Assembly (NCBI RefSeq): GCF_963678635.1
Contig: NC_087069.1
Span: 28,930,776 to 28,994,775, forward strand
DNA from: Symsagittifera roscoffensis
Lineage: Eukaryota; Xenacoelomorpha; Acoela; Convolutidae
Reading direction: 5' to 3'
DNA length: 64,000 bases
Position numbers and translations under genes: made by a program. This document shows, in pieces, positions 1 to 11,659 of this stretch (its first letter is position 1; every line of letters starts with the position of its first letter). Below the pieces are notes generated by a model that worked only from the letters and a program-made list of their open reading frames with translations, was not told the DNA's origin and made no database searches.

Positions 1-1441
1 TGTAAGAAATCATCATCTGAGGATAAGTAATCCATTTGATAAGATGTTTGTTTTTTATTTTTATTTTGTTGAAAAAATGGATAGTTTTCACTACGATCCT
101 GTGGAGGATGTAAATTTGTTTGGAAATTTATTGAATTAGGTGGTGCCATTGAGTTATCCCAGTTTCGAGATCTTGTATAATTACTAAAATTTTTTCGTGG
201 TTGATAGTTTGTTTTTGGTGGATGTGTGTAATTATAATTATGGTCTGCAAAATTGTTTCTAGTGAACGTTTTGCGTGTTTTTGGCGGTATTGTCATGGGT
301 CTGTATGTTTGGTAATCCATGTGTGAATATTTTGGGGCAACCGAAGGTTTAACGGTTGATTGTAAGGTTACCTGTGTTTGTGAAGGGTTTGTATTTCTTG
401 GTGTTGTTAAGTTTGGACGTATTGGTGAAATACTTTGTTGTGTAGTTGTTGTGTGTACGATTTCTTCATTTATGAAGTGTGATGGTGTCTGGATATCTTG
501 TTGAGTAAGATTCCTAGTTCCATTGAGGTTTTCATTGTGTATGACTGTAGAGTTTAAACTATTATTTTGCATATCGGGTAAAAATGTATTATAGTTTAAT
601 GGTGTTGCATCAATGGTTAATGGTATTACTCTTACATAATCTCTTATATAAGATATCGTACTTATTGCTTGGCTTGAGATTGATTGTGGGAAGTTTATGA
701 ATGCGGGATGAGACCATTCGGGGTCCCAAACATAGTCTGATTGCTCTGTGATGGCAGTATCATCGTTTGAGTTTTGGGGTCTAAAATTTTTTCTTGCTTG
801 TGAAATTAAATCAATATTATGTGTGAAATAATCTATTTGAACCATGCCAAAATTTTTTGTAAGTCGTGTTTTGTATGTTGTGAAACATCATCTTTCGTGA
901 AAATTTCTTTAATTATATTTAGAAAACTAGAGAGTAGTGTGATTTCATGTCGTACTCTTATATGTTTAGATGTTTCTGTCGGTGAGACATTTGGTATCTG
1001 GATTTCGTTTTCTAATATCGAGATATAACTATATATTATCGCAAAAACTTCATTGGTGAATATGGAGTTTGCTCTTTGTGAGTTATGATATTGGATGCTT
1101 TTTATATATTCTGAGAATACTTTTGAAAATTCTAAATCAAGGTCGTCTGTTTGAATTATATATTTATTGTGATTCTGATTTGGTGAGCTGAATTCTATGG
1201 AGTAGATTCCGTATTGTTGTGTTAGGTTACATATATCTTTTAGATAGTGATCGATAATTTGTCTTTTGATTTTTACATCTGGGAACTCTGTTTTACATGG
1301 ACTGATTCCGGGTTCAAACAAATTTAAGAGTAAATTTTTGCAAAATATATGCTGTCCTCTATCAGTGGTTGCATCTACTATAAAGGGGAAGATATCATCA
1401 TCATCTGGACTTTCTTCACCTGGGGTGTGTGTTGAGCTCAT
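1..1441 (-). pseudogene. gag of copy 1, frame-broken and cut by the window edge
   Basis: The first 200 residues read as gag of copy 2 with very few changes. Near position 836 a one-base difference from copy 2 changes frame and brings a stop after residue 202. Homology to the copy 2 gag then continues in a shifted frame to base 1, covering the Gln/Asn/Pro-rich middle region up to about residue 480. The capsid and zinc-knuckle parts lie outside the window. This copy could not make full-length Gag without recoding. Confidence 0.8.
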
Positions 1442-1883
1442 TTTTTCGTTTGATGACTGTTAATATGTAATTATCAATGTGTCTAATTGGTTGATTCCAA
1501 TTGTATAAATGAACTGGTTTGTGTTTATATTGCTTTTTTATTCTTCTTTTTCCTCTTTTTGATGAATTTGAAGTTGTTTCTGTGTCGGAAAAATATAATT
1601 GATCGTGAATGGGCCAATTTTTATCAATTGATTCTTTTAATTTATAAATTTCATCTAAATTGCTGGCTTCTGATTCTGAAAATGCGTTTCTATTTTCTGA
1701 AAATCTTTTTCGTGTGATTTGACTTTGTTTGTTTATTATTTTTCTTTTTATTGTTTGTCGTTTTGTTCGAATGTATCCAACAGTTTGTGTATGAGGTGTG
1801 ATTACAAGGTCGTATTTTTTGTTATCTATTTCACAATTGTGTAAAACGATTGTTTGTTTATTTCCTAGGTTTTTAAATGACAT
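1416..1883 (-). CDS. ORF1 of copy 1, basic protein of 155 aa
   Basis: The counterpart of ORF1 in copy 2 (13306-13773) has the same length of 155 residues and about a dozen amino-acid differences. The protein is lysine- and arginine-rich through its centre (residues about 40-60), with an acidic Ser/Glu/Asp patch after it and a second basic cluster near residues 108-120. The end of the ORF overlaps the gag start by 26 bases in another frame, exactly as in copy 2. That both copies keep the frame open suggests a real product. No known domain is recognised. A basic, nucleic-acid-binding or nuclear role is only a guess from charge. Confidence 0.6.
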   Translation of the reverse strand: MSFKNLGNKQTIVLHNCEIDNKKYDLVITPHTQTVGYIRTKRQTIKRKIINKQSQITRKRFSENRNAFSESEASNLDEIYKLKESIDKNWPIHDQLYFSDTETTSNSSKRGKRRIKKQYKHKPVHLYNWNQPIRHIDNYILTVIKRKNELNTHPR

Positions 1884-2811
1884 AAGGTTTAGGATGACGG
1901 GTGCAAAAGGTTGTTAAATGATTTCTATTTGCTTAAACTGTTAGTCCTTACGATTTTTTTGTTAGCCTAACCTGGGTCTATTTGTTCAGGGTTGGGGAGA
2001 AAAGTATATCGATTCCGAAGAATGATTTTATACTTTCTCGTGGCTAGTATAAGCTAAGGTGTTAACTTACTTAATCTTACTTAAGGGTAGTGATTGTGTT
2101 CAGGGTTGGAGAATAGTAAATCGATCCACAAGGTTCAGGTATAATTAGAACGCGAGGAGTTCGTTAGATACTATTTTAAACTTACTAAGTCTAAGATTTA
2201 TCCTGGGTCTGGTAAGAGGGGGGATCAAGTGAAGGATGAATAACCGAAGTTCTTCACTGTTTATCCTAATTTGAATGATTAGTTTTGTTCAAAAATTTCT
2301 ATTAGTCCTGGGTTTTTAGAAAGGGTTGGATAGTGAATCGACGTTTGAGGTCGTTAGACACTAGTTAAGTGGGTGGGGGAGAACAAAGTTGTTCTTTTTG
2401 ATCCAAGGATAGGCCTTGATGATCAAGTTTTAAATTTAATTAAATAGAAAATGATTTAAGATCCAAGGATAAGCCTTGATGATCTGATTTTAAAATTAAG
2501 TGAATTTAAATTTTAAAATGATTTAAATTTGTGTAAAGAAAAAATTTAGTGTTTTGATGATATTAGTGAGCTTATGAATGCTGTTATGTTTAGGTGATGA
2601 AGCTGAAACAACAGGATGATTTATAATTACTAACCATTTATTGTCATGCTACTAATTTTTATTTTGATTTTTCAATAAATATTTTTCAAACATGTTTTGT
2701 ATATTACTGCAGAATTTAGGAAAACGATCTGAGATCTTTTTATCAATCGTTATTGTATATTAATAATTTTGTTCAGCGCCTAAAATGATTTTGAAGATTG
2801 ACTTCAAAATT

Positions 2812-3045
2812 TTATGTTTGCAAATGAAAATCTAAATTCATTGCTAGTAGTATTCTAAATACAAAAGTTTGTTCTGGCTTTTGCCGAACTATCATATAAC
2901 TATATGGTAAGTTTCTGCTTTGTCGTATGTCGTCTCTGGTTCGAGGTCTTCTTCCAATTCCGGGTAGTTCTGTTATCGTTCGGAATATTGGCTCTGATCT
3001 ATTGAGTCGTAGAGACATTTCGATTAAATTATTGTCGTATAACAT
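2812..3045 (-). CDS. Leader ORF, copy 1 (77 aa, unknown function)
   Basis: A 77-residue ORF lies in the LTR/leader region upstream of ORF1. The protein is basic in the middle, with a run of Gly-Arg-Arg-Pro-Arg-Thr-Arg around residues 31-37, and ends with Asp-Phe-His-Leu-Gln-Thr. The frame stays open upstream of this ATG for about 47 codons without another ATG, so the true product may be longer through splicing or a non-ATG start. Copy 3 has the same ORF intact with only a few residue changes. Copy 2 has it broken by a two-base insertion. I recognise no family. It may be a small accessory protein or a chance ORF held open by recent common descent. Confidence 0.4.
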   Translation of the reverse strand: MLYDNNLIEMSLRLNRSEPIFRTITELPGIGRRPRTRDDIRQSRNLPYSYMIVRQKPEQTFVFRILLAMNLDFHLQT

Positions 3046-3132
3046 TTTGTAAATGTTTTGTCTAAATTCTAATCTATTATTGGTTAATTCTAAGCTATTA
3101 AGGTCTTGTTCGAGACTTATGGTCGCACCAGA

Positions 3133-3542
3133 TGAGTTAGGACCGAAGTGTATAACTCATAGAGTAATTTCGGATAGGGTACACCGTCTGCTCGTCACGC
3201 TATCTTATTTTCGGCCGGATAGATTCGTGCAACTTCTTAGTCTAATACCGATCCTAATCTTACTCTTATACTATCTAGTCTCAGGTTGTTTAACTAGTCT
3301 CTGCTAGGCTCAATAGATCTAGGGTATACTGGTTTATTGCGGCTGCTGAAGTACTCGGGAGAGTTCAACTAACTTCTAAGTTAAATTCAAATCTCTCTGG
3401 TGCTGAAATTACAAGTAATTTCAGCACTTACAAATAAGTGCATTGTTAGTCAGATGGATCATGATTGGTTAATATTAAATACTTTACATTGGTAAAATAT
3501 CTAATTTATCCAATCATAAAATGTAGTTTAGATCAGGTTCCA
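3133..3542 (-). repeat. LTR of copy 1 (minimum extent)
   Basis: The minus-strand sequence matches the LTR copies at 11660, 35103 and 37920. Its inner boundary cannot be fixed. The only long 3' LTR in the window (37920-38329) is cut after 410 bases, so only the first 410 bases are shown to be terminally repeated. The LTR carries the 13-bp palindrome described at 11775-11802. Confidence 0.8.
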
Positions 3543-4839
3543 TATTGAAATCTTAGGCGAAAACTTAAGTCTACATGACATATAAACAATAAATTAGGAT
3601 GAAAATCCAATGTCTATTGAAACACCGAAAATATTAGATCAGTTTTTTGTGACTCCTTTTTAAAATATCTCTTTCAATTCAAGCCTGAGCTGGGTGGACT
3701 TTAAAATAGTACCACGCTTTGCTAGCCTCCGCGTTTGATTTCAAATACTGAAAGCTCAAGAAAAAAATTCTTCTTTAGTCTTCTAATGAAAAAAATTCCA
3801 ATCTCACGTGATCCATTATTACCCAGATTGTTTTTTGACAGCCGTAATTTCAGCATCCACGATAATTGCCGACGCTGCAATTAGAAGAAGCAGCAGAACC
3901 ATGGTAAACTTTTAAAAAATAATAAATCAGTGATGTCTATTCTCCAGATCGCTTCAAATTTATTTTTTGAGCTTAAATATTTTTACATTGCCTTAGACTC
4001 AACAAAAATGCTTCAAAATTTTTCATACAAAACATTGTTCTATAAGTAAGGGTTGCCACGATCCGTTTGCTGTTAAACGACTCGTGAAACAACTCTTGAA
4101 AAAAGTCAAAGAATTATATACAGAATTTTAAAGAAAAACTCTAATTGAAGTTATTATGATTAAGTTGAAGTTATTATGAAGATGATGATTAAAAATTAAT
4201 CTATTTTGCCAAGTTAAACTCATAAACTTACTTTGACTGATAAATTTTTGATTAAAAAAATGTTCTTTGTTTAAATTAGCTGTTCTGAAAAAGCTTCTTT
4301 ATCGATAACTTCAAATAAAATTTAAAGTGGACATCACTAATTTACTGGTGAAGTTTTGACAAATAAGATCTGATTGTAAAACGAAAGGACACTTTTCCAG
4401 TCGACTTCTCTTCCTCCGCTGTTTTGTGGCCCGCTTACTCTTTTTGCTTACAACTTTAATTTACACGTGATTCTTAAAAGTTTTCATCAAAATTATTCAC
4501 CTAGAACTTAAATTGGCAACAAAAAAGCTAAGGAAAAATTAGTTTTTCATGTTAAGAAATAGTTGGAAAATAATTGGATGATGGAGATGTGGTTTTTCGA
4601 TGAGAAAATTGAAGAAACAAAATGGAACAAGATGAAGAAATTGTGCTATCGCATGATAAATAACTCAAACGAGTGAAAAAAGATCTGAAAGTGGATTACG
4701 AATAACCAACCTCTGCTGTCTTATCTCTGCAAAAGATTGGGTTGTTCTTTTTATTTGAGTCCAATATTGACTCGTGATGCCAAATCCGCTAACCTCGAAT
4801 TTCATGGGCGTCAACTCTTCTGAGTCAATATTCTGAGAA

Positions 4840-5190
4840 GCCCGCAGGTAAATTTGACCAAGATAGGGTAATTCTTTCTAAATATGCAACTCTTGGTGAT
4901 TTTGGTGTTTCTTTCGGGGCAAAGATCACCGCAAGTGAAATTTAAGTAGCAGTATTTTGGGCAATTAAAATCTTGTTTAAACAAATTCTTATTCTCTAAA
5001 GTTTAGTCCGCTAACCAATTTGAACAAGATAGGATAACTCCTTCTTTCGGGGCAAAGCTTATTACAACATATGAGAATATTTTAGCGATATTTTGGGCTA
5101 TTTGTTCGAATCCACGCATTTATAATCCGCTGACCAATTTGAACAAGATAGTGTTATTCGTGTCAAGTACAGATGATTACGCTTGCCGCC
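4840..5190. repeat. Degenerate tandem repeat, about 110-160 bp units
   Basis: Three diverged units share the phrases 'atttgaacaagatagggtaa', 'tctttcggggcaaag' and 'atattttgggc' in the same order. The 'caagatag' phrase falls near 4858, 5026 and 5143. The units differ by indels, so this is an old local duplication. No function is evident. Confidence 0.5.
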
Positions 5191-5542
5191 TTCTCGTCCG
5201 ATTTAGGGCAAACTTTACCTCGTGACTTAATTTATCCAGATTTGCTCTCTTGTATTGAGCAGAGCTCCATTGTTTTTCTCAAATTTAAGGGATACCAAAG
5301 CTAATTAAAAAAATTGTGCTGGTTTTGTGCTTGTTTGTGTAAAATCGGGTAAAAATCTTTCAGAAAATTTTACCGCAGTATTGATGAGATTTTCTGAAAA
5401 GATGGTAATTTTTTTTTGTTTCTGTAGAGCAAAAGAAAAACGTGCGTTATGAACTAATTGCTTATTCAGTCGTTTCCTTATTTTATTAGGACACAACGGA
5501 ATTCATATTAGAGACAAGACTGCTCGTATCAGAGCGAAGCCC

Positions 5543-5582
5543 TGAAAGTTCCGACTGCCTTTTAAGGTAGTCGGAACTTTCA
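5543..5582. repeat. Hairpin, 18-bp arms
   Basis: An inverted repeat centred on a TT spacer, with arms of about 18 bp and one mismatch (gaaagttccgactgcctt against its partner). It is followed by two direct copies of 'aaggtagtcgcctttta'. It could form a strong RNA or DNA hairpin. It is likely a relic of a small transposon; no flanking duplication is visible. Confidence 0.5.
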
Positions 5583-6039
5583 TGGCGCAATAAGGTAGTC
5601 GCCTTTTAAGGTAGTCGCCTTTTATGGCGCATTAAAAAGATGAAAAATTTCAAAGTAATAAAATAAATTTAAAAAAATTTTTGAAAAAGTTTGAGATTTT
5701 ATGTAAAAACATCCCCCACACGTCATATTAAGCACAAAGTGATAGATTTTGCGCCTATTAACAAATCAATTATGGCATATAAGCTTCCTTGAACCAATTT
5801 GGAACAATTTCTAAGACGGATTAAATCTCGCGTACGCGTTAATAGCGCGAAATTTGGCTAGTTAAAAAGTCGAAATTTGTCTGAAGAAAAAAAAAACCAC
5901 CCCGAGCACAAATATTCCGTTACATTCGTATCGAAAGTCGGAACAAAAAACTCAAGACTATAAATCTTGGTTGACTAAAAATTTTAGTAGTTTAAGTTCT
6001 CATGTATGGCTTATACATTTCATCTATTCAAAATTTTAC

Positions 6040-6530
6040 ATAAAACATTATGACTATCAGTCTTCCATTGTAGGCGTTGTATGACTATTATTCTGTCATA
6101 CATGGGAAGAATGATTAGCATTCCACCGTACATGTCAATTGTGTTTCTAAGAGAACTGAATGGTCAGTCTGACCTATGAGTATCCGTTATTCAGGATCAT
6201 TGTGTTTAGCAAAAACTCAAACTTGCATAAACATGCGTAATTTTAGTTTTTGAATTGGAGTTTTGAAAGTTCACGGAAGATAGCTGGTCATTTTTGCCTA
6301 GAATTTTTCCGCAAATCTTCAGTACTCCAAACTTTTCCTTGTTTCGTTTCTGATTTTGTTTATGTATCTTTTTTATTTGTTTCCAAACTCAAAAACCCTG
6401 TATAACGAAAACCCATAGATCTGAGCAATTTTTCGCTTCTCATAGAAAAATTATTCACATGTATGGTGAAACGCTAGTCATACAATTTCTCATGTGTGGT
6501 AGAGTGATAGTCATATAACTTTCTGATAAT
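6040..6530. repeat. Diffuse inverted repeat, possible decayed MITE
   Basis: The left part (about 6050-6150) and the reverse complement of the right part (about 6455-6530) share phrases such as 'tatgactatc', 'gtatgacta' and 'accatacatgt' in the same order. The arms are diverged and no clean target duplication is seen. It is read as an old inverted-repeat element. Confidence 0.35.
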
Positions 6531-7444
6531 TTTGTAAAAGTATGAAAAATTTGAGCCATGTCAAACTTGTGTGAACAGAATTTTTAGCCCTCCTTGTTTT
6601 TATGGCCCTAAAAATTTTCTTTAAAGTGAATTCGGTTGCTTCCTATTAGAGTATTTTTCTAACAACATTTTACCATGTAAAACTTTTTTATGCTCTTGCT
6701 AATTGTTAAATAATTTGCCACCCAATTGGAAAACTTTTTTTCTCAAGGGCTACACATGTTTTGCTTGGCTACTTAATAAGAAAAAAATCCTGTGCGAAAA
6801 ACTATTACGTGACTTAGCATTTATAGTGTTTTCGTAGTACCTTTGACCTTGTCTCACGTTGAAAATGCGACGGAGACCAATTAAAATAAAAAGTGAACGG
6901 TTTGTTACATAAAGTACACTCAGTTTATTTCTTCTTTAAAAGACTACTGGAAAGGTTTGACAAATCTTGTTTTGACTAGATTCACATGAAATCAAAAAGA
7001 GACAGCTTAGTAGGTGAAAATTTTAGTTAATTAGCTCAACAAAATGAGACGACACATACCATTTAATCATTGCAAGTTATCGAATTTTCGTAAAACTCGC
7101 AACCAAGAATAACAATTTCTAAAAAATTATTTTAAAAAAAGTCAATAGTCCTAGTTATAACGGAAGGAACAGACAAAGACAAGTTACATGTCACAAAATG
7201 AAATTAACTGAGGAAAATAAAAAAAAAGACGGAACAGAAATATCTTGCGAAGTTTGTTTCAATTTTATAACAAATGCTTTTGTGGTGAAATAAATAGATT
7301 AGACAAAAAATAACAAATTTTATGTTTTTGCCTGCCTGGTCAACAAAAACAGCAATTTTTCATAACTGAACGCGTAGTCTTTCTCTATGAACTACTAAAG
7401 AAGTGAACAAATTTTCCTATTTTTTTTAAAAAAAAGAAGCGTAC

Positions 7445-7715
7445 CTGACTGCAATATACGAAAACGGAGATCCAACAGAGGCAACCAATTACAGGCCAAT
7501 TTCTATCAAGAATATTTCATCAGGTTCTCGGTAAAGAAAAATGGTTGTAGGTCCTCGGATTGGTTCCGAAAATAACGAACTGATAAACAAGAAATCAGTC
7601 CGATATTTTGGCGTAATTTTGTACAAAAATAGAGTTTTCTGAACAATTTGAAAAAGTATTTAGACTTAAGTTCTGGAGGATTTCATTTGCTGGAGAATTG
7701 ATCTTACGGCATGAA
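7445..7715 (+). pseudogene. LINE reverse transcriptase relic
   Basis: The plus-strand translation from 7445 gives a stretch ending in Gly-Asp-Pro-Thr-Glu-Ala-Thr-Asn-Tyr-Arg-Pro-Ile-Ser-Ile, the conserved 'NYRPISL' region of non-LTR reverse transcriptases. It stops within about 35 codons. Around 7590-7650 another frame reads like the Lys-x-Val-Arg-Tyr-Phe-Gly-Val-Ile-Leu segment found late in LINE ORF2. The middle of the RT domain, including the catalytic aspartates, is missing. This is a dead, internally deleted fragment. The family resembles Jockey/CR1-like LINEs, without finer assignment. Confidence 0.7.
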
Positions 7716-7990
7716 AATCGCCGTCAATGGTGCGTGTTATTTTCATGTTTTTGCGGAATATTGTAGCGCGTGTTATTTTTTTAATTGTTGAGCGTGTTAT
7801 TTTCTAGTTGTTGCGGATTATTCAAGAGCAAGATATAAACGAAAAAAATCAATTGCAAAATATGTATACTGGAGTGTAAATAATTAGTTGAAAAAAACTG
7901 TTGATAGATGTCATGAACAGCTCCTTTGACAGAGTACTTGCTGCAAATTGGTTCATAACGGTAGAAAAGCGTTAGTTCCCACAATGTCGA

Positions 7991-8190
7991 GGATCTACTT
8001 AACAATTGCCCTCCCTTTGGTACCCACTTAAGAATTGCCACCCATATTAATAAAAGCAGTAAATTAGCGCTAGAGCTTTGTATTGAGATTTTTTAATTTT
8101 ATTGCAATCTGGTTGATTGAAAATACATTATGTTAACCTACTTAATAATTGCCCCCCTTTCTTAAAAGGGGGTAATTGTTAAGTAGATCC
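7991..8190. mobile_element. 200-bp MITE with 8-bp target site duplication
   Basis: Terminal inverted repeats begin GGATCTACTTAACAATT on both sides and run about 27 bp with few mismatches. The element is flanked on both sides by the perfect direct repeat AATGTCGA (7983-7990 and 8191-8198). Eight-base duplications are made by hAT, P and Merlin-type transposases. The inner part carries extra copies of the 'acttaa-aattgcc' motif, so each end is a nested repeat. There is no coding capacity. Confidence 0.9.
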
Positions 8191-8198
8191 AATGTCGA

Positions 8199-9249
8199 TT
8201 GCTTGCATTAAAAATAACTAAGATGTCCAGCGTAGTATAATAATTACATACTGATGAGCAATTTTGAACCCATAATAACCCATGAACGAAAAATTTAACA
8301 TGACTGTTTCAATTCGAGGATTACTGGTATCAAGTTGTCTATTTTCAGACTAAATACACGAAATTTACAAATGACACGAGATTCGACTCTAAATTCTTTT
8401 TTTAAACAATCCTTATTATGATTAAATTTGAGTTTTAAAATCTACTTTATTTGCCAATACTAAAAAGAAATTAATTATTCAAAACTTTGAGTAGAAAAAT
8501 TAACAAAAGCTAGAATAGTTGGTTATTCTAAAAGTTTTCGTTCTAACCTATAGGAGACCATTTCTAAATTATAGTACCAAAAACAAGATTTTCAAATGCT
8601 GGTGACTTTTGCTCTGAGCGTAGGAATGTGAACTAGAACTTTGCAAATTGGGCAGAAAAAGAAGCTGCATGTTTGGCTTAGTCGGATTTTAGTAGAGCGG
8701 TGTACACTGTCTATTGAGTTAAGCCAGCTTGCTTGTAAATATACCTTGGATCAATTGAGCAAAATTGAGCAATACCCCGAGCAAAAACGGTAAAACGCTA
8801 CAAAAAGACGTTAGCAAACGCAAGTAGATAGTTGATGAGTTCGTAGCACTCAATCAATTGACCGACTGAAAATCATATCAAATGAGAATCCAGAAATATT
8901 TTGAAAAAGAAAAAATCGATCTTCATAAAAAAAAACTTTGCAAATTATTGTTTTGGCGACCAATGCCTCATCAAAGAAATTGACTTACAAGGTTTGATGC
9001 TCTAGCCTTGTATCTGAAAATCAAACACTGTTCTCCGCAGCACCTTAGTATTGTATGCATTACATTTTTCCTCCTTTGAGGGCAGAAACAATTCGCTTTA
9101 TATGCCTCAGCTTATTGATTCTTCTTCACTCTGATTGTAATTTTTGAGCTTTGATATTAAAAAATTTTGGCGTTCCACAATCGTTGCAGAATCTGTGTTA
9201 TAATTTCATAACATTCAAACTGTTTTGAAGTGCTTATAAACATGTATTA
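8199..9249. other. No recognised feature
   Basis: AT-rich sequence in which I see no convincing gene, repeat or RNA. Confidence 0.5.
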
Positions 9250-10209
9250 GTACCCGCATCCAAGTATAGGCGTAAATAATCGATAATAACGAATTCTTAT
9301 GATGACTTTTTGACAATTATAATCGATTATAATTACCACAATTAGGTCTTTAAGGTATTTATAATTGATTGTAGTTGTGATATTTTCCAAGAGATTATAA
9401 TCTCTTACAAACAATTAAAATTGATTTTAGTTCTTACTAAAAACCCTTAAAATCAATTATAATCGATTATAATCTCTTATTTTGCCAAAATTTTCCTATA
9501 TTCGAATTATATCTTATGGGTTATTAATTTTGTGTCAATAAAAAATATCTAAAAGAGAGATCTCTTGAACACTTTAGTTTATCTGAACACACACTTTTAC
9601 GACGAAACAAAAATTTCATAGAGATCCTTTCATATGAGTGGAAAGGTTCTCGCGGTAGATGAAAAAAAAATCCGAATCAATCATGAAACTAAATTAATTT
9701 GCTGATGTTTTGGTGTTTAGAAAAGCTTATAATCAAAAAACAACTCTAATGGGGAAGAAATAAAAAAAAACATATACATTTGAGTTGATTAGAAAACTTC
9801 AAAAATATTTTTCTCATTTTTCATAGGAACCGACATCCACAAAAAGCATAAAATATAAGCAATTTAGATGCAACTTCGAAGGCAAAAAGGGACAAACAAA
9901 AAGGATTATAATTAATTATTAGTCGATTATAATGGATTTTTGTGCAAAACTAATGAAACAGAAATTTGAATAAAAAAAATAATGGATTATAATCAATTAT
10001 AATCGAGTATAATTGTATCGAAAAATAGACGAATAAATGATCGATTATAATTGATTATGATGGATTATAAATAATTTTAATTTAATTTTAAAAAGAGAGA
10101 TTATAATCGATTGTTAATTGATTAAAATCGATTGTTTCTCAATTTTAGTGAGAATGGTAGTAAATTGTAATATAATTGATTATTAAAGCTTGAAACTGGA
10201 TGCGGGTAC
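9250..10209. mobile_element. Foldback-like element full of AATCGATTATAAT motifs
   Basis: The ends are inverted copies of GTACCCGCATCC (9250-9261 and 10198-10209). The interior holds two clusters, about 9275-9480 and 9905-10190, of the near-palindromic motif 'ataatcgattataat' and variants, on both strands. A central part (about 9500-9890) lacks them. The short ends plus motif-dense arms resemble foldback-type elements. Flanking TATT is present on both sides but a longer target duplication is not clear. There is no ORF of note. Confidence 0.65.
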
Positions 10210-10979
10210 CTATTGAGCTTTCCAAGTACCCCAAGTACCTACCCGTACCAAGAAAATTCTTGATTTCTGACCTGAAGTGATTTGTATCTAATCGAATTTC
10301 TGATCAGAAATTCTTTTTGAAATGTTTAAATAAAGCATGGATTTTCTATAAATACTTTATTTCTAATCCTAATTTTAATCAAAAGTTATTTAAATCTGGG
10401 CTATTTCTAGCTATAAAAAAGTCTCCTGATGGGGCTCGCTTCCCTTACCTTCTAAATTACAGACATTCGCTCTATGTTTTAGGCTACATGCCTTGATGCA
10501 ATTTACTAGTTTTAGCAGCATAAGAGTTGTTATAACAAGTGTAAGTTTGAAGTGTATTGCTTGCTACTGTTATTGTGCATGCTCGAAGCATGTTTATCTC
10601 GTTGCGGTTGAGCAGTGAACTGATTTCTGGTTATTTCTTTCCAGAAGCTATATTTTCTAAACTAGAAAAGAAATAGATCACTACTGCACGGAAAATACGA
10701 GAAAACTAGGCTAGACAATCTACATAAAATTTCTATCTAGAAAAACAGCTTGCGTTGGGTACGGGTATTGAGCTTTAACCCAAAAGCGAGAATGGGGGAA
10801 TTGTTGAATTGATCCAATACCTTTCTTTACATGTTGGCAGTTGTGTTTGTGTTGATTAGCCAGACATTGGTCATTCACTGATCGTTTTTTTTTTTCGAAA
10901 CGATCAGCTATCTTTTTCCCGATACTGCAGCTATGAAATCGATTACTGGCGACTGGATTTAGAAAAACAAAATTATGCA
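10210..10979. other. No recognised gene
   Basis: Short ORFs on both strands here look like chance. The phrases 'gggta' and 'attgagctttaacc' near 10755 echo the right flank of the preceding foldback-like element. Confidence 0.4.
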
Positions 10980-11260
10980 TTTTGAGTACAAGTGAGGAAC
11001 TCAAACGTTGGTCTCTGTCGAATGATATACCAGTGGCTGAGGATAGCATTACGAGGCCAAACTATGCAGTGGATAGACGCACTCTATGGTGTTTGTATGT
11101 CTCTGGGCTTTTAAAAATTTTGTCGGATCGATCAAAGAAAACAAAAGAAAAAAAGAAGAAGAAAGATAGCGTCCTTGTTGAGGAATCCGCTAACCATTCA
11201 CAAAATGCACAGTTGGCCTCGTAATGAGTGATAAACTCATCTGTTTGAGATAAAGCTGGA
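10980..11260 (+). repeat. Dispersed repeat fragment, also at 40054-40330
   Basis: This stretch aligns with 40054-40330 in the same orientation. Shared landmarks are 'gaggc-aaact-tgca-tg-ata', 'cgcac', a purine-rich 'aaagaaaa-aaaagaa' tract, 'ggaatccgct' and 'ggccccgtaatg'. The second copy lies upstream of a LINE relic, so both may be 5' pieces of that LINE family. No intact ORF is shared. Bases 11261-11659 after it hold nothing I recognise. Confidence 0.55.
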
Positions 11261-11659
11261 ACAGTTGCTGAAATAATCGGACATGGGTAGCCTGTGCCCC
11301 ATCAATTTCTTCCACGGAGAGTTAATGTGTCGTTGTTTGACTCAGACGTATGGCTGCTTCGAAAAGAAACTCTTGAACCTAGTGTGATCTGTCAGCCAGT
11401 TGGAACCTCTTGATCTACCTCAGGAACGAGTAGTGACGAATCTGGTTGTGCGGTATCCTTGTAGGCATTCAGATGGTTGGAAAAACAATCACAGAAACTC
11501 AGAAAATGAGCTTCACCTGTTTCATGAATGATCTGCGCGAAATCGTTACAGCACTAATCTGTGCTTGATTGAAACATCATGCAGAGCACAGGATAGCAAA
11601 CGGACTGGATTCAAAAAGATCTGGTCTGGGTTCCAGTCCATACCTTGGTTTGTGGCCAT

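Larger units (their letters stand above)
1..3542 (-). mobile_element. Ty3-like element copy 1, inverted 5' part
   Basis: This is the reverse complement of the 5' end of the element at 11660-30186. The LTR starts at 3542 and is followed, reading leftwards, by the leader, the 77-aa leader ORF, ORF1 and the first part of gag, which runs off the window at base 1. The two copies match almost base for base over long stretches, with scattered substitutions and small indels. The LTR start (TGGAACCTG on the minus strand) is the same as in the other copies. Copies 1 and 2 face away from each other, with 8.1 kb of other sequence between their LTR starts. Confidence 0.9.
3543..7440. other. AT-rich intergenic stretch without recognised genes
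   Basis: No ORF here has family resemblance or composition suggesting a gene. The stretch holds a degenerate tandem repeat near 4840-5190, a near-perfect hairpin at 5543-5582 and a diffuse inverted repeat at about 6040-6530, each listed separately. Confidence 0.6.
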
